Positions 18,415 through 27,887 of a stretch of DNA of 64,000 bases are shown in pieces. A program made the translations under genes and the position numbers. Under the pieces are notes generated by a model that searched no databases, had not been told where the DNA came from, and worked only from the letters and a program-made list of their open reading frames with translations. Each line of letters begins with the position of its first letter. The stretch's first letter is position 1. This DNA comes from Alphaproteobacteria bacterium (GTDB lineage Bacteria; Pseudomonadota; Alphaproteobacteria; Rickettsiales; SXRF01): the NCBI GenBank assembly GCA_025362975.1, contig JANYES010000021.1, positions 248,001-312,000 on the forward strand, in the 5' to 3' direction.

Positions 18415-19425
18415 TTAATTACGCCCTATTGCCTTGCTCATTTCCAGCATGCGCTCTAGCGGCTTGCGGGCGGCAATCATGAGGTCGGGGGAGAGTTCGA
18501 TGGTGGGGGCGCGATTTTTCATCGCGTGGTAGATTTTTTCCATCGTGTTGAGCTTCATGTAGGGGCAGGCGTTGCAGGAAATGCAGGCGCCTTCGGAGGT
18601 GTCGGAGCTGATGCCGGGGACGTCGTAGAATGTGGAACCAGGGGAGCGTTTTTTCATCTCGTGGAGGATGCCTGGTTCGGTGAGGATTATGAAGCTCTGG
18701 TTTGGGCGCTCGGCGGTGTAGCTGATGAGCGATGAGGTGGAGCCGATATGCGCGGCGTGGGCGAGCAGATTGCCGGGACATTCGGGGTGGGCGATGATGG
18801 TGGCCTCGGGGTGGCGGGTTTTTAGCTTGATAAGTTCGATTTCGGAAAAGCGCTCGTGGACCATGCAGCTTCCCTTCCACAGCAGCATGTTGCGACCGGT
18901 TTTTTTGTTGAGGTAGCCGCCGAGGTATTGGTCGGGGACGAAGATGATTTTCTGGTCCCGGGGAAGCTGGTTGATGATGGCTTCAGCGTTGCTGGAGGTG
19001 ACGATGATGTCTGACAGGGCTTTCACGGCGGCGGAGCAGTTGATGTAGGTCACGACGAGGTGGTCGGGGTGGGCATCTTTAAAGGCTTTAAACTCGGCGG
19101 GGGGGCAGGAATCTTCGAGGGAACAGCCAGCGGCTAGGTCGGGGATGATGACTAGTTTTTCAGGGTTGAGGAGCTTGGCACCTTCGGCCATGAAACGGAC
19201 GCCGCAGAAGACGATGACGTCGGCGGTGGTGCGGGCGGCTTTGCGTGCGAGTTCGAGGGAATCGCCTACGAAATCGGCCATTTCCTGAATGTCGTCGTCT
19301 TGGTAGTAGTGGGCGAGGATGACGGCGTTCATGTCTTTGCGCAGGCGCGCGATCTCGGCTTCGTAATCCAGTTTTGGGGGGGGGATACGGGTTGGGAGGG
19401 ACGGTTCTTTGAGGTCTGTTTGCAT
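18415..19425 (-). CDS. nadA: Quinolinate synthase A
   Basis: MNAVILAHYYQDDDIQEMADFVGDSLELAR; conserved Cys positions CGVRFMAEGAKLL, CISCNACPYMKLNT. Confidence 0.95.
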   Translation of the reverse strand: MQTDLKEPSLPTRIPPPKLDYEAEIARLRKDMNAVILAHYYQDDDIQEMADFVGDSLELARKAARTTADVIVFCGVRFMAEGAKLLNPEKLVIIPDLAAGCSLEDSCPPAEFKAFKDAHPDHLVVTYINCSAAVKALSDIIVTSSNAEAIINQLPRDQKIIFVPDQYLGGYLNKKTGRNMLLWKGSCMVHERFSEIELIKLKTRHPEATIIAHPECPGNLLAHAAHIGSTSSLISYTAERPNQSFIILTEPGILHEMKKRSPGSTFYDVPGISSDTSEGACISCNACPYMKLNTMEKIYHAMKNRAPTIELSPDLMIAARKPLERMLEMSKAIGRN

Positions 19426-19426
19426 G

Positions 19427-19711
19427 TTACACTACGGCACGGGCCGGGAATGATTTAAGGCCAGTGATGGCTTCGAAGATGTGGTGGAAATTGCTGTTCT
19501 TTTCGTCCTTGGAACCGGTTTCGATGTCGCCGGCGGGAAGGCCGTCTTCGACGTAGGCGGCTTTGAGGAGGCCTAGAGTGTCCATGTAGCTACGGCGGTT
19601 GGCTTCGGTTTCCGCGTGGGTGGCGGGTTTATCTTCCGTGAAACTCGCCCATTGCTGTTTGGCGGTTTCGATGAGGGCGGAGTGTCTGGTGAGGAAGTCT
19701 TCGTTGGTCAT
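19427..19711 (-). CDS. Hypothetical protein (94 aa)
   Basis: ORF immediately upstream of and co-directional with nadA. Confidence 0.55.
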   Translation of the reverse strand: MTNEDFLTRHSALIETAKQQWASFTEDKPATHAETEANRRSYMDTLGLLKAAYVEDGLPAGDIETGSKDEKNSNFHHIFEAITGLKSFPARAVV

Positions 19712-19835
19712 AGGGTTTGCGGGACTATGGTTAAATCGAGTGAAGCGATTATACTAAATGGCAGTCAGTCTGTTAACTTAATTTATTTTAATTGATAAGC
19801 CATTGATAGATATCGACAGTGAGGCTTGGGAGCAT

Positions 19836-20837
19836 TTATTCGCTGGCGAAAGGGCGCTCCAGCAGTTCGCCGACGACCTGATCGACATTGGCGTTTTCGT
19901 AGAGGATGCGGTAGACGGCGTCGGAGATGGGCATTTGCACGCCGTGTTTGCGGGCCAGTTTGACGACGGACTCCGCGGCGATGACGCCTTCGGTGGCAGT
20001 GCGCCCGCGAAGGCGCAGGATGTCTTCTTTGGTTTTGCCCTGGCCGAGGGCCACGCCGAAGGACATGTTGCGGGATTTCAGGCTGCCGCAGGTGAGTATT
20101 AGGTCGCCGAGGCCGGAGAGGCCCATGAGTGTTTCGTATTTGCCACCTTTGGCGAGGGTCAGGCGGGCGATTTCGGCGAAGCCCCTCGTCACAATGGCGG
20201 CGCGGGCGTTCTCGCCGAAGTCTTTGCCGATGGCAATGCCGCAGGCGATGGCGATCACGTTTTTAATGGCGCCGCCGATCTGGGTGCCGACCATGTCGGT
20301 GGTGAGGTATGGGCGGAAGAGACGCCCGCCAATGGCGTACATCAGCATGTCCCATAGGCTCGAATCGCTGCACGATATGGAAGTGGCGGTGGGAAGGCCC
20401 CTCGCCGCTTCTTCGGCGAAGTTGGGGCCAGAAAGGATGGCGACAGGATTGTGCGGCAGGATAGATTTGACGACTTCGCTCATGAGCATGAGGCTGCCGC
20501 GTTCGATGCCTTTGCTTGCCAGCACGATGGGCAGGTTGGTGGGGAGCAGATCGGACATGGCGATGCAGACGGAGCGCAGCGTGTGCGAGGGGACGGCAAT
20601 GATGAGGATGTCGCCTTTGCAGGCTTCGGCGAGGTTGTCGGAGACGGTAATGTTGGGGTCGACGAAGACGCTGGGGAGATAGGCTTCGTTGGTGCGGCGC
20701 TCTTCGATGGATTGGATGACGTTGGTGTTGCGGGTGCAGAGCATGACCGAAGAACCGGCACGGTTGCACAGAATGCTGAGCGCCGTGCCCCAGGCACCGC
20801 CTCCGATTACACCGACTCGATAGTTATTAGTGTTCAC
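19836..20837 (-). CDS. gpsA: Glycerol-3-phosphate dehydrogenase [NAD(P)+]
   Basis: VGVIGGGAWGTALSILCNRAG; VLASKGIERGSL; GLSGLGDLILTC. Confidence 0.96.
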   Translation of the reverse strand: MNTNNYRVGVIGGGAWGTALSILCNRAGSSVMLCTRNTNVIQSIEERRTNEAYLPSVFVDPNITVSDNLAEACKGDILIIAVPSHTLRSVCIAMSDLLPTNLPIVLASKGIERGSLMLMSEVVKSILPHNPVAILSGPNFAEEAARGLPTATSISCSDSSLWDMLMYAIGGRLFRPYLTTDMVGTQIGGAIKNVIAIACGIAIGKDFGENARAAIVTRGFAEIARLTLAKGGKYETLMGLSGLGDLILTCGSLKSRNMSFGVALGQGKTKEDILRLRGRTATEGVIAAESVVKLARKHGVQMPISDAVYRILYENANVDQVVGELLERPFASE

Positions 20838-21628
20838 TTGCTTCTCGCTTGCCCCAGCGTATCAGGCGGAAGAACCGGAACCGCGTTCCATGCCTCGTTA
20901 AAGACGCACACGATCTGCGTGCCGTGGCGCAGGGTGAATTTCTTGGCGACACGCTCGACGACGATGTAGTCGCCACGGGCACGGTAGTTGATCAGGGCTT
21001 CGTTCATCTTGTCGTCGACCATGTAGAAGGCGGGGATGTCGGCGTTTTTGTTGCGGAACTGGAAGTAGGTGAACTGGCCGTCGTCGAAGATGCGGATGGG
21101 GGCGATTTCGTCGGTGCCTGAGATGGTGTATTTCAGGTTGTATTTGCCGGGTTCGCTGTCGGGCGACGGGACGTTATCCAGATACGAGCTGACGGTAGCG
21201 CCTGCGTCTTCGCCGCCGGGATAGACGAAGCGCATGATGAAGACCATGTCCTTATCGTCGATGTCGTCGGTTTCGCGGGCATGCAGCTCGAACATATAGG
21301 TGTGCTTATTCGTGATGAGCGTCATGTTGGTGGTGGCGTCCTGCTCGATCGGTTTCAAGAACAGGCGGAAGCCGGAGGGGTTGAGCAGCCACGCGGTGGA
21401 GTCGCCCATCGAGATGGTTTTGATTTCTTCGTCGTGGCCGAATTCGATTTGCGAAGCGTAGCGATAGTGGCCGGTGTATTTATAGACTTCGTCGGGCTGG
21501 TAGACGACGCTGCGAACACGGTGGTCGACCTGCATGGGACGCGCTTCACGCGTTGCGAACGCAGGTGCGGCGACGGAGGTGGCGCAGAGGGCAAAAGCGA
21601 CGGTGCGGGCGAAGTGTTTCAGGTTCAT
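20834..21628 (-). CDS. virB9: VirB9-like type IV secretion protein
   Basis: Signal peptide then DHRVRSVVYQPDEVYKYTGHYRYASQIEFG; FRNKNADIPAFYMVDDKMNEALINYRARGDYIVVERVAKKFTLRHG. Confidence 0.88.
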   Translation of the reverse strand: MNLKHFARTVAFALCATSVAAPAFATREARPMQVDHRVRSVVYQPDEVYKYTGHYRYASQIEFGHDEEIKTISMGDSTAWLLNPSGFRLFLKPIEQDATTNMTLITNKHTYMFELHARETDDIDDKDMVFIMRFVYPGGEDAGATVSSYLDNVPSPDSEPGKYNLKYTISGTDEIAPIRIFDDGQFTYFQFRNKNADIPAFYMVDDKMNEALINYRARGDYIVVERVAKKFTLRHGTQIVCVFNEAWNAVPVLPPDTLGQARSK

Positions 21629-22362
21629 TTTATGTCTTGCAAGCGTTTGCTAGTATAATCGGTTACCACAAAACTCATCGGTTTAACAGTATCAGTTTTT
21701 GGGTCTAACTCAATGCCGCTGTACTGGAAAGACATATTTACGCGCCAGTGAGACTTTTTTACATCGGTGCGGCTGTCGATCAGCGCTTCGAAGAGGATTT
21801 CCATGCCGTCGGAGGTGCGGCGCATGGAAAGCACGGTGATTTTGCGTTTGGAATGGCGCTGGTAGACTTTGATGGGGCTTTCGGGGTTGTGGGGATCGAT
21901 GAATTGCTGGAAGTCCTTGAAGGCCCCTTCGGAGCTTTGGGATTTGACGCCGTTGACGTCGCGATCGAAGGTAGCGATGTCGTATTCTTCACGCAATATG
22001 ACGTAGTTTTTGACGAGGAAACGCAGCAGCGCTTCGGACGGATTTTCATTTTTGTAGGTCTGCAGACCCTTTACTTTGGGGATGTCTTCGACGATGTCGT
22101 GGGTGATGTAGGTCAGAGGCACGGCGCTTTGTAACGGATACAGATTATTCATGGCGATGACGGCGATCATGAGGATGACGGCAGCGCAGAAGGTGATGAA
22201 CACGTAGATGTAGCGCTCGGACATAGGGTCGTTGATGGTGAAATCATACATCATGCGGGCTTCGCGGAAATATTCGCCGGTACGCACTTTTTCGGCGATT
22301 TTCTGCTGTTTTTTAGCCTTGAGCTGCTGCTCTTGCATCAGGCTGGAGGGGGAATCAGGCAT
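21625..22362 (-). CDS. virB8: VirB8-like type IV secretion protein
   Basis: One N-terminal TM; ARMMYDFTINDPMSERYIYVF, RFLVKNYVILREEYD, overlaps virB9 by ATGA. Confidence 0.85.
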   Translation of the reverse strand: MPDSPSSLMQEQQLKAKKQQKIAEKVRTGEYFREARMMYDFTINDPMSERYIYVFITFCAAVILMIAVIAMNNLYPLQSAVPLTYITHDIVEDIPKVKGLQTYKNENPSEALLRFLVKNYVILREEYDIATFDRDVNGVKSQSSEGAFKDFQQFIDPHNPESPIKVYQRHSKRKITVLSMRRTSDGMEILFEALIDSRTDVKKSHWRVNMSFQYSGIELDPKTDTVKPMSFVVTDYTSKRLQDIK

Positions 22363-22673
22363 AACTGTCTATAAATCCGCGCGAAGTGACTGGGGCAGGA
22401 AAATCCGTAACGTTGGCCAATATACTATAAAACACTGAAATATCCAAGCTTTTTGTTACCAGCAGCCCCTTTGGAACCTAGGATACTGGCAAAATGGTTA
22501 CTTGCAGGTTAATAAGGGCGCATTCTGCCACACCATAGCACGAAGAAAGCTGTTTCAGCCCGTATTTACAGCTCCGAAAATGTGACACTCGGGCGCGCTC
22601 TTGACGCTTGACAGCGCAGGCCGCCCACGGTTTAATCCCCGCCAGAATCCCCCTTCCCCCAAATTGTAATCGC

Positions 22674-22862
22674 ATGGAAAATATGACGGAAGTTTTAGCC
22701 CGGAAACTTGAGATGGGCGGCTATGGCATGTATGTGTGGCCTTCGTTTATCCTTGCGGCGGTTGCCATGTCGTTCATGGTGATTGCGAGCCTCAGGTCGC
22801 TGCGCAAGGCGCAGAAGACGCTGGCCGAACTACAGGCTGCCAGCTACTCCAATGAAGCCTAA
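22674..22862 (+). CDS. ccmD: Heme exporter protein D
   Basis: 62 aa, MGGYGMYVWPSFILAAVAMSFMVIASLRSLRKAQ. Confidence 0.85.
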   Translation: MENMTEVLARKLEMGGYGMYVWPSFILAAVAMSFMVIASLRSLRKAQKTLAELQAASYSNEA

Positions 22863-23283
22863 ACACCAGCGGTTGATTTTTATCGGCGTGAGCGTCGTGC
22901 TGCTGTGCATTTCGGTGATCGTGACGCTGCGGGCGTTTCGCGATAATCTGGTGTTTTTTTATAGCCCTTCGGATATTGCAACACACGCGCCGGATGCCGG
23001 GAAGAACGTGCGCGTCGGCGGGCTGGTGGAGGATGTGAAGCATATCGACGCGGATGCGATTGAGTTTGCGATTACCGATGGGAAGGCGAAGGTTTCTGTG
23101 TCGTATAAGGGGTTGGTGCCGAATTTGTTCCGGGAAGGACAAGGTGTGGTGGCGGAAGGGGTATTTGACGGCGGGCATTTGCAGGCGAAGACGATTCTGG
23201 CTAAGCATGATGAGCGGTATATGCCGCGGGATGTGGTGGATGCGCTGAAGCGTTCCGGGCGGTGGAAGGAAGGAGAGAAGTGA
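22852..23283 (+). CDS. ccmE: Cytochrome c maturation heme chaperone CcmE
   Basis: LRAFRDNLVFFYSPSD; heme-binding ILAKHDERYMP; overlaps ccmD by 11 bp. Confidence 0.93.
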   Translation: MKPKHQRLIFIGVSVVLLCISVIVTLRAFRDNLVFFYSPSDIATHAPDAGKNVRVGGLVEDVKHIDADAIEFAITDGKAKVSVSYKGLVPNLFREGQGVVAEGVFDGGHLQAKTILAKHDERYMPRDVVDALKRSGRWKEGEK

Positions 23284-23297
23284 AGGCGCTAGTTCAC

Positions 23298-23402
23298 CAT
23301 CCCCGCGTAGGCGGGTATCCAATGCGGAGGCGCGTCTGCGCCGGGAAGAGTTTTTGCGCTGCTGCCGCAGCTATGGATTGGATCCCCGCCTTCGCGGGGA
23401 TG
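23298..23402. repeat. Palindromic repeat, copy A (105 bp), inside ccm run
   Basis: CATCCCCGCGTAGGCGGGTATCC ... GGATCCCCGCCTTCGCGGGGATG, arms 21/23 complementary; matches copy B at 53681. Confidence 0.8.
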
Positions 23403-23419
23403 ACGGGGACAGTTGTGGC

Positions 23420-25291
23420 ATGACCGCTGAGTTCGGGTTGTTTTTTCTCATTATCGCATTTTTAACTGCCTTATTACAGGCTAGTTTTCTGCTGCCGGTA
23501 GCGCGGGTGAAGGTGGCGGTGGCACCGATGCTGGTGGCGGGGGCGTGGTTGCAGGCTTTGTGCATTACGATGGCCCTTGCCCTGCTGGTGACGTTGCGGC
23601 TGGATTCGGATTTCAGCGTGAGCGTGGTGGCGGCGAATTCGAATCTGGCGTTGCCGACGCTTTATAAGATTGCGGGCACGTGGGGGAATCATGAAGGCTC
23701 GATGCTGCTTTGGGTGTGGGTTTTGGCGGTGTATGGGGCGTGCCTGGCGTTTAGCGGGCAGGATCGGTTGAAGCAGTTGGCGAGTGCGGTGCAGGCGGCG
23801 ATTTGCGCGGGGTTTTTGCTGTTTGTGCTGGCAACTTCGAATCCGTTTGCGCGGCAGTTTCCACCGCCTGAGGATGGGGATGCGCTGAATCCGATTTTAC
23901 AGGATATGGCGCTGTCGATTCATCCGCCGCTTTTATATCTCGGGTATGTGGGATTTTCACTGGTATTTTCGCTGGCGGTGGCGGCGTTGATTGAAGGGAA
24001 GATGACACGGCAATGGGCGGTTGTGGCGCACCCGTGGATTTTAGCGTCGTGGAGTTCACTGACACTTGGGATTGGGCTTGGGAGCTGGTGGGCATATCGC
24101 GTGCTTGGATGGGGCGGGTTCTGGTTTTGGGACCCGGTGGAAAATGCTTCACTGATGCCTTGGCTTTGCGGGACGGCGTTGTTGCATTCGAATATTGTGT
24201 TGAAAAAGCGTGGGGCGTTGCATCAGTGGGTGTTGTTGCTGGCGATTGTGACGTTTGCGATGAGTTTGCTGGGCACGTTTCTGGTGCGGTCGGGGTTGCT
24301 GACGTCGGTGCATAGTTTTGCGGCGGACCCGGCGCGGGGGTTCTTTATTCTTGTGTATATTATGTTGAGTGTTGGGGGGGCGTTGCTGCTTTACGCTCTG
24401 CGCGCGGGGGATGTGGTGGCGGAAACGCCTGCGCCGGTGGCGCCGGTGTCGCGCGAGGGGATGGTGGTGATTAATAATCTGTTCCTGTTGACGGCGTGCG
24501 CGACGGTGATGTTGGGCACGTTGTATCCGATGGTGATGGAATGGTGGCGCAATGACCGGATTACGGTGGGGGCGCCATATTTTAATACGGTGTTTTTGCC
24601 GTTGCTGGCGGTGCCGCTTGTGCTTACGGGCATGGCGGGGTTTGTTCCTTGGGTGAAGGCGGATGTACGGCGCGTGGGGCGCGGGTTGCGACCGGCGGTG
24701 ATGGCCGCGGGGTCGGCTGTGCTGGTGATGCTGTATGTGACGCATGCGCAGGCGGTGGCGGGGGTGCTGGGGCTTGGGCTTTCGGTGTGGCTGGTGGCGG
24801 GGAGTGTGGAGTGGGTGCGCAAGGGTTGGAGGCAGTCCTTGCCAGTGTTTTTAGGACATATCGGGGCGGCGCTGGTGATTGCGGGGGTGACGGGCGCGAG
24901 CGTGTGGAAAGAGGAAGTGGAAAAAGGGATTTCGGTGGGGGACTCGCTGGATATTGCGGGGTATCACCTTGTGTATGAGCGGCAGAGTTTGCATGACACG
25001 GAGAATTATCAGGTGAAGGAAGGGCGGTTCCGCGTAACGCGCGGCGGGGTGTTTGTGACGGTGCTGAAGCCGGAATACCGGATGTATCATATTCGTAAGA
25101 CGGCGACGAGTACGGCGTCTATTCATTCGACATTGGGGTATGATTTGTATGCGGTGATTGGGGAATCTTCGGCGGATGGGAGCCGCACGGCGGCGCGCAT
25201 TTATTATAATCCGCTGGTTAACTTGATGTGGCTGGGGTGTGTGACGATGATGGCGGGCGGCGTTGCCGCGTGGGTTCGGAGGCGGGCGTGA
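23420..25291 (+). CDS. ccmF: Heme lyase CcmF
   Basis: TWGNHEGSMLLWVWVLAVYGA; VLGWGGFWFWDPVENASLMPWLCGTALLHS; start ATG 23420 preferred. Confidence 0.95.
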   Translation: MTAEFGLFFLIIAFLTALLQASFLLPVARVKVAVAPMLVAGAWLQALCITMALALLVTLRLDSDFSVSVVAANSNLALPTLYKIAGTWGNHEGSMLLWVWVLAVYGACLAFSGQDRLKQLASAVQAAICAGFLLFVLATSNPFARQFPPPEDGDALNPILQDMALSIHPPLLYLGYVGFSLVFSLAVAALIEGKMTRQWAVVAHPWILASWSSLTLGIGLGSWWAYRVLGWGGFWFWDPVENASLMPWLCGTALLHSNIVLKKRGALHQWVLLLAIVTFAMSLLGTFLVRSGLLTSVHSFAADPARGFFILVYIMLSVGGALLLYALRAGDVVAETPAPVAPVSREGMVVINNLFLLTACATVMLGTLYPMVMEWWRNDRITVGAPYFNTVFLPLLAVPLVLTGMAGFVPWVKADVRRVGRGLRPAVMAAGSAVLVMLYVTHAQAVAGVLGLGLSVWLVAGSVEWVRKGWRQSLPVFLGHIGAALVIAGVTGASVWKEEVEKGISVGDSLDIAGYHLVYERQSLHDTENYQVKEGRFRVTRGGVFVTVLKPEYRMYHIRKTATSTASIHSTLGYDLYAVIGESSADGSRTAARIYYNPLVNLMWLGCVTMMAGGVAAWVRRRA

Positions 25292-25827
25292 ACGCGGATT
25301 CGGTTGCCAATAAAATTCCGGTGATGGTGGTGTTGCTGCTGTGTGTGGCGATGGGGTTTGGACTTTGGGGGGAGCCGGTGCAGCATCGGGATCGGATGAT
25401 GGGGCAGACGATTGAGGCGTTTTCGATTCCGGAGTTGGGAGCGCAGGAGATGCTGTCGCCAGCTAATTGGCAGGGGAAAACGGTGGTAATCAATATTTTT
25501 GCTACGTGGTGCGAGCCTTGCAAGATGGAACATCCGGTGTTGTTGAGGCTGGCGAAGGCGACGACGGTGCCGATTTACGGAATCGTGTGGAAGGATAAGG
25601 ACGAGAATGTGAAGACGTGGCTGGCGGGGCACGGAAACCCGTATGCGCTGGTGGCGATGGATAATAGGGGGGATACGACGATTCCGTTTGCGATGACGGG
25701 GGTGCCGGAGACGTTTGTAATCGCAAGCGACGGGACGGTGCGGTTCCATACGAATTCGATGCTGACGGATGAGGTGGTGGAGAAGCGGATTCTGCCACTG
25801 CTGGCATCGCTGGAGAAAAAACCGTGA
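25288..25827 (+). CDS. ccmG: DsbE/CcmG thiol:disulfide interchange protein
   Basis: VVINIFATWCEPCKMEHPVLLRL; GTG start overlapping ccmF stop. Confidence 0.93.
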   Translation: MNADSVANKIPVMVVLLLCVAMGFGLWGEPVQHRDRMMGQTIEAFSIPELGAQEMLSPANWQGKTVVINIFATWCEPCKMEHPVLLRLAKATTVPIYGIVWKDKDENVKTWLAGHGNPYALVAMDNRGDTTIPFAMTGVPETFVIASDGTVRFHTNSMLTDEVVEKRILPLLASLEKKP

Positions 25828-26204
25828 GGGTGGTGCTGGTGATGTTGCTGTGGGCGCATGGCGCGTTTGCGCTGGGGCTGGATGCGCCCCTGCCAGCTGC
25901 GGCGGATGAAGCGCGCGCGCGGGCGTTGTTTACAACGATTCGCTGTGTGATCTGCGCGGGCGAGTCGATTGCGGATTCACCGGCGCAGGTAGCAGCCGAC
26001 ATGCGGCGCAATGTCCGGGAGCAGATTGCGGGTGGGAAGAGTGACGCGCAAATTACTGGCGAGCTGGTGAGCCATTATGGGGATAGTATTTTGATGCGGC
26101 CCCCGCTGGATTCTTCGACGGGGTTATTGTGGTTTGGGCCGGGGTTGATTTTGCTGAGTGGTACGTGGTTCGCGCGGCGAATTTTTAAGGCGGGGCGCGT
26201 ATGA
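25824..26204 (+). CDS. ccmH: Cytochrome c-type biogenesis protein CcmH (CycL)
   Basis: IRCVICAGESIADSPAQVAADMRRNVREQIAGGKSDAQI. Confidence 0.9.
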   Translation: MRVVLVMLLWAHGAFALGLDAPLPAAADEARARALFTTIRCVICAGESIADSPAQVAADMRRNVREQIAGGKSDAQITGELVSHYGDSILMRPPLDSSTGLLWFGPGLILLSGTWFARRIFKAGRV

Positions 26205-26830
26205 TTTATTCCCTGCTGGCGTTAGTTCTGGGGGTGGCGTTGTATGTGTTGCTGGCACCGCTTTGGCATAGCAGGGCGTTGGAATATCGGGTGCGTAAGC
26301 GCGTTGCTGGCGGGATTGTGGTGTTTTTTTCGGTGGGAACGTTTGGGATGTATGCGATGCTGGGCGCGCCTAGGTTGCTGCCACAGCTGGAAGAATATCA
26401 TGCGCATATGGCGCAGTTGCATAAGGATGTGGCGCAAGCGGCGCAGGAGATTCAGCGAGCGCCGCAGGATTTGGGCGCGTGGGTGAAGCTTGGGCAGACG
26501 TTTATGGAAATGGGGCAGTTTCAGAATGCTATCGGGGCGTTTAAACAGGCGGTGATGCTATCGAAGGGGAATCCGCTGGTGATTCTGGCGTATGCGAGTG
26601 CGTTGATTTCGCAGGCGGATGGGGCGGTGACGGATGAAGCGAAGATGAGCCTTGATATGGTGCTGTTGCAGCAGCCGCAGAACCCGGAGGCGCGGTATTT
26701 GATGGCCGTGTGGATGTTGCAGAATGGTAAGACGCAACAGGCGATGAAAGCGATGAAGGAGCTGTATCATTCGCTGCCGGAGAACTCGCCGGTGAGGGCG
26801 ATGCTGGATAAGCAGATCGGGCGCATGTAG
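26201..26830 (+). CDS. ccmI: Cytochrome c-type biogenesis TPR protein CcmI (CycH)
   Basis: N-terminal TMs plus TPR region, overlaps ccmH. Confidence 0.85.
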   Translation: MIYSLLALVLGVALYVLLAPLWHSRALEYRVRKRVAGGIVVFFSVGTFGMYAMLGAPRLLPQLEEYHAHMAQLHKDVAQAAQEIQRAPQDLGAWVKLGQTFMEMGQFQNAIGAFKQAVMLSKGNPLVILAYASALISQADGAVTDEAKMSLDMVLLQQPQNPEARYLMAVWMLQNGKTQQAMKAMKELYHSLPENSPVRAMLDKQIGRM

Positions 26831-26848
26831 TATTGGGTGGAGCCACGG

Positions 26849-26868
26849 ACCCCGCTATGCAGCGGGGT
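26849..26868. repeat. Short palindrome ACCCCGCT-ATGC-AGCGGGGT in convergent intergenic region
   Basis: 8-bp perfect stem between ccmI and pheA. Confidence 0.6.
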
Positions 26869-26897
26869 GACAGCCTTGAGGATGAATAACAATTTGG

Positions 26898-26936
26898 ATT
26901 GTAACCCCATCGTATGACGGGGTGACTGGTTACAAT
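26898..26936. terminator. Hairpin ATTGTAACC...GGTTACAAT between convergent ccmI and pheA
   Basis: 9-bp perfect outer arms enclosing a CCCCATC/GACGGGG inner arm. Confidence 0.5.
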
Positions 26937-26939
26937 GTA

Positions 26940-27827
26940 TTATTCAAAGCGTTTCGCGTCTGCCGGATAAACACCCAGTACCGTGACTTTTTTGCAGAAG
27001 AAGCCGAGTTCTTCCAGCGCGTGCTGGACGTGGCGCTCGCGCGGGTGGCCTTCGAAGGTGAGGAAGAATTGCGCGGAATCGCGCGCGCTGCCGCCGGGGA
27101 TGTAGCTTTCAAGCTTCAGGATGTTGACGCTGTTCGTAGCGAAGCCGCCAAGGGATTTGTAGAGTGCGGCAGGGAGGTTTCGCACGGCGAAGAGCAGCGT
27201 GGTGAGGATGCGGCCGGAATTTTTATCTTCCTGGGGCTCGGGGTCGAGCGGTTCGCGGGCAATGATGACGAAGACGGTGGTGTTGGTGTTGGAATCCTGC
27301 ATGTGTTCGCGCAAGGTGGTGAGGCCGTAGAGTTCACCGGCGAGTGGGGACGCGATGGCGGCTTTGGTGGGGTCGTTCCATTTGGCGACGTCGGCGGCGG
27401 CCGCCGCGGTGTTGGAATAGGTGTGCGCAGTGAAACCCATTTCGCGGATGTGGTCACGGCACTGGAGCAGGCCCTGCGGGTGGGAATAGACGTCTTTGAT
27501 GGTTTCTAACGTCGCGCCTTTGGGCGCTAGGAGATAGTGGTCGATGGGCTGGAAATATTCGCCGATGATGTGCAGGTTGGTGCGCGGCAGGAGATTGTGG
27601 ATTTCGGCGACGCGGCCAGCTTGCGAATTTTCGATCGGGATCATGCCGAGCTGGGCTTTGCCGGTGGCGACGGCTTCGAAGACGTCCTCGAACGAGGGAA
27701 CGCCGAGCGTGTGCATGTAGGGGCATGCCTGACGGCAGGCGAGATCAGCGTTGGCGCCTTCTACACCCATGAAAGCTATGGTATTTTCAGGATCGGGGCC
27801 GGTATTTTTTACGGTTGTACTAGACAT
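26940..27827 (-). CDS. pheA: Prephenate dehydratase
   Basis: IPIENSQAGRVAEIHNLL, YSHPQGLLQCRDHI, ESYIPGGSARDSAQFFLTFEGH ACT domain. Confidence 0.94.
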   Translation of the reverse strand: MSSTTVKNTGPDPENTIAFMGVEGANADLACRQACPYMHTLGVPSFEDVFEAVATGKAQLGMIPIENSQAGRVAEIHNLLPRTNLHIIGEYFQPIDHYLLAPKGATLETIKDVYSHPQGLLQCRDHIREMGFTAHTYSNTAAAAADVAKWNDPTKAAIASPLAGELYGLTTLREHMQDSNTNTTVFVIIAREPLDPEPQEDKNSGRILTTLLFAVRNLPAALYKSLGGFATNSVNILKLESYIPGGSARDSAQFFLTFEGHPRERHVQHALEELGFFCKKVTVLGVYPADAKRFE

Positions 27828-27887
27828 ATCGTGATATAAACCCTACATATTTGCTAGATTTCATAACATGTTTTCAAGCGATTGCAA

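Noticed and set aside
24149-24745. 198-aa minus-strand ORF within ccmF
   Set aside because: His/Arg/Gln-rich low-complexity translation, artefact of antisense reading.
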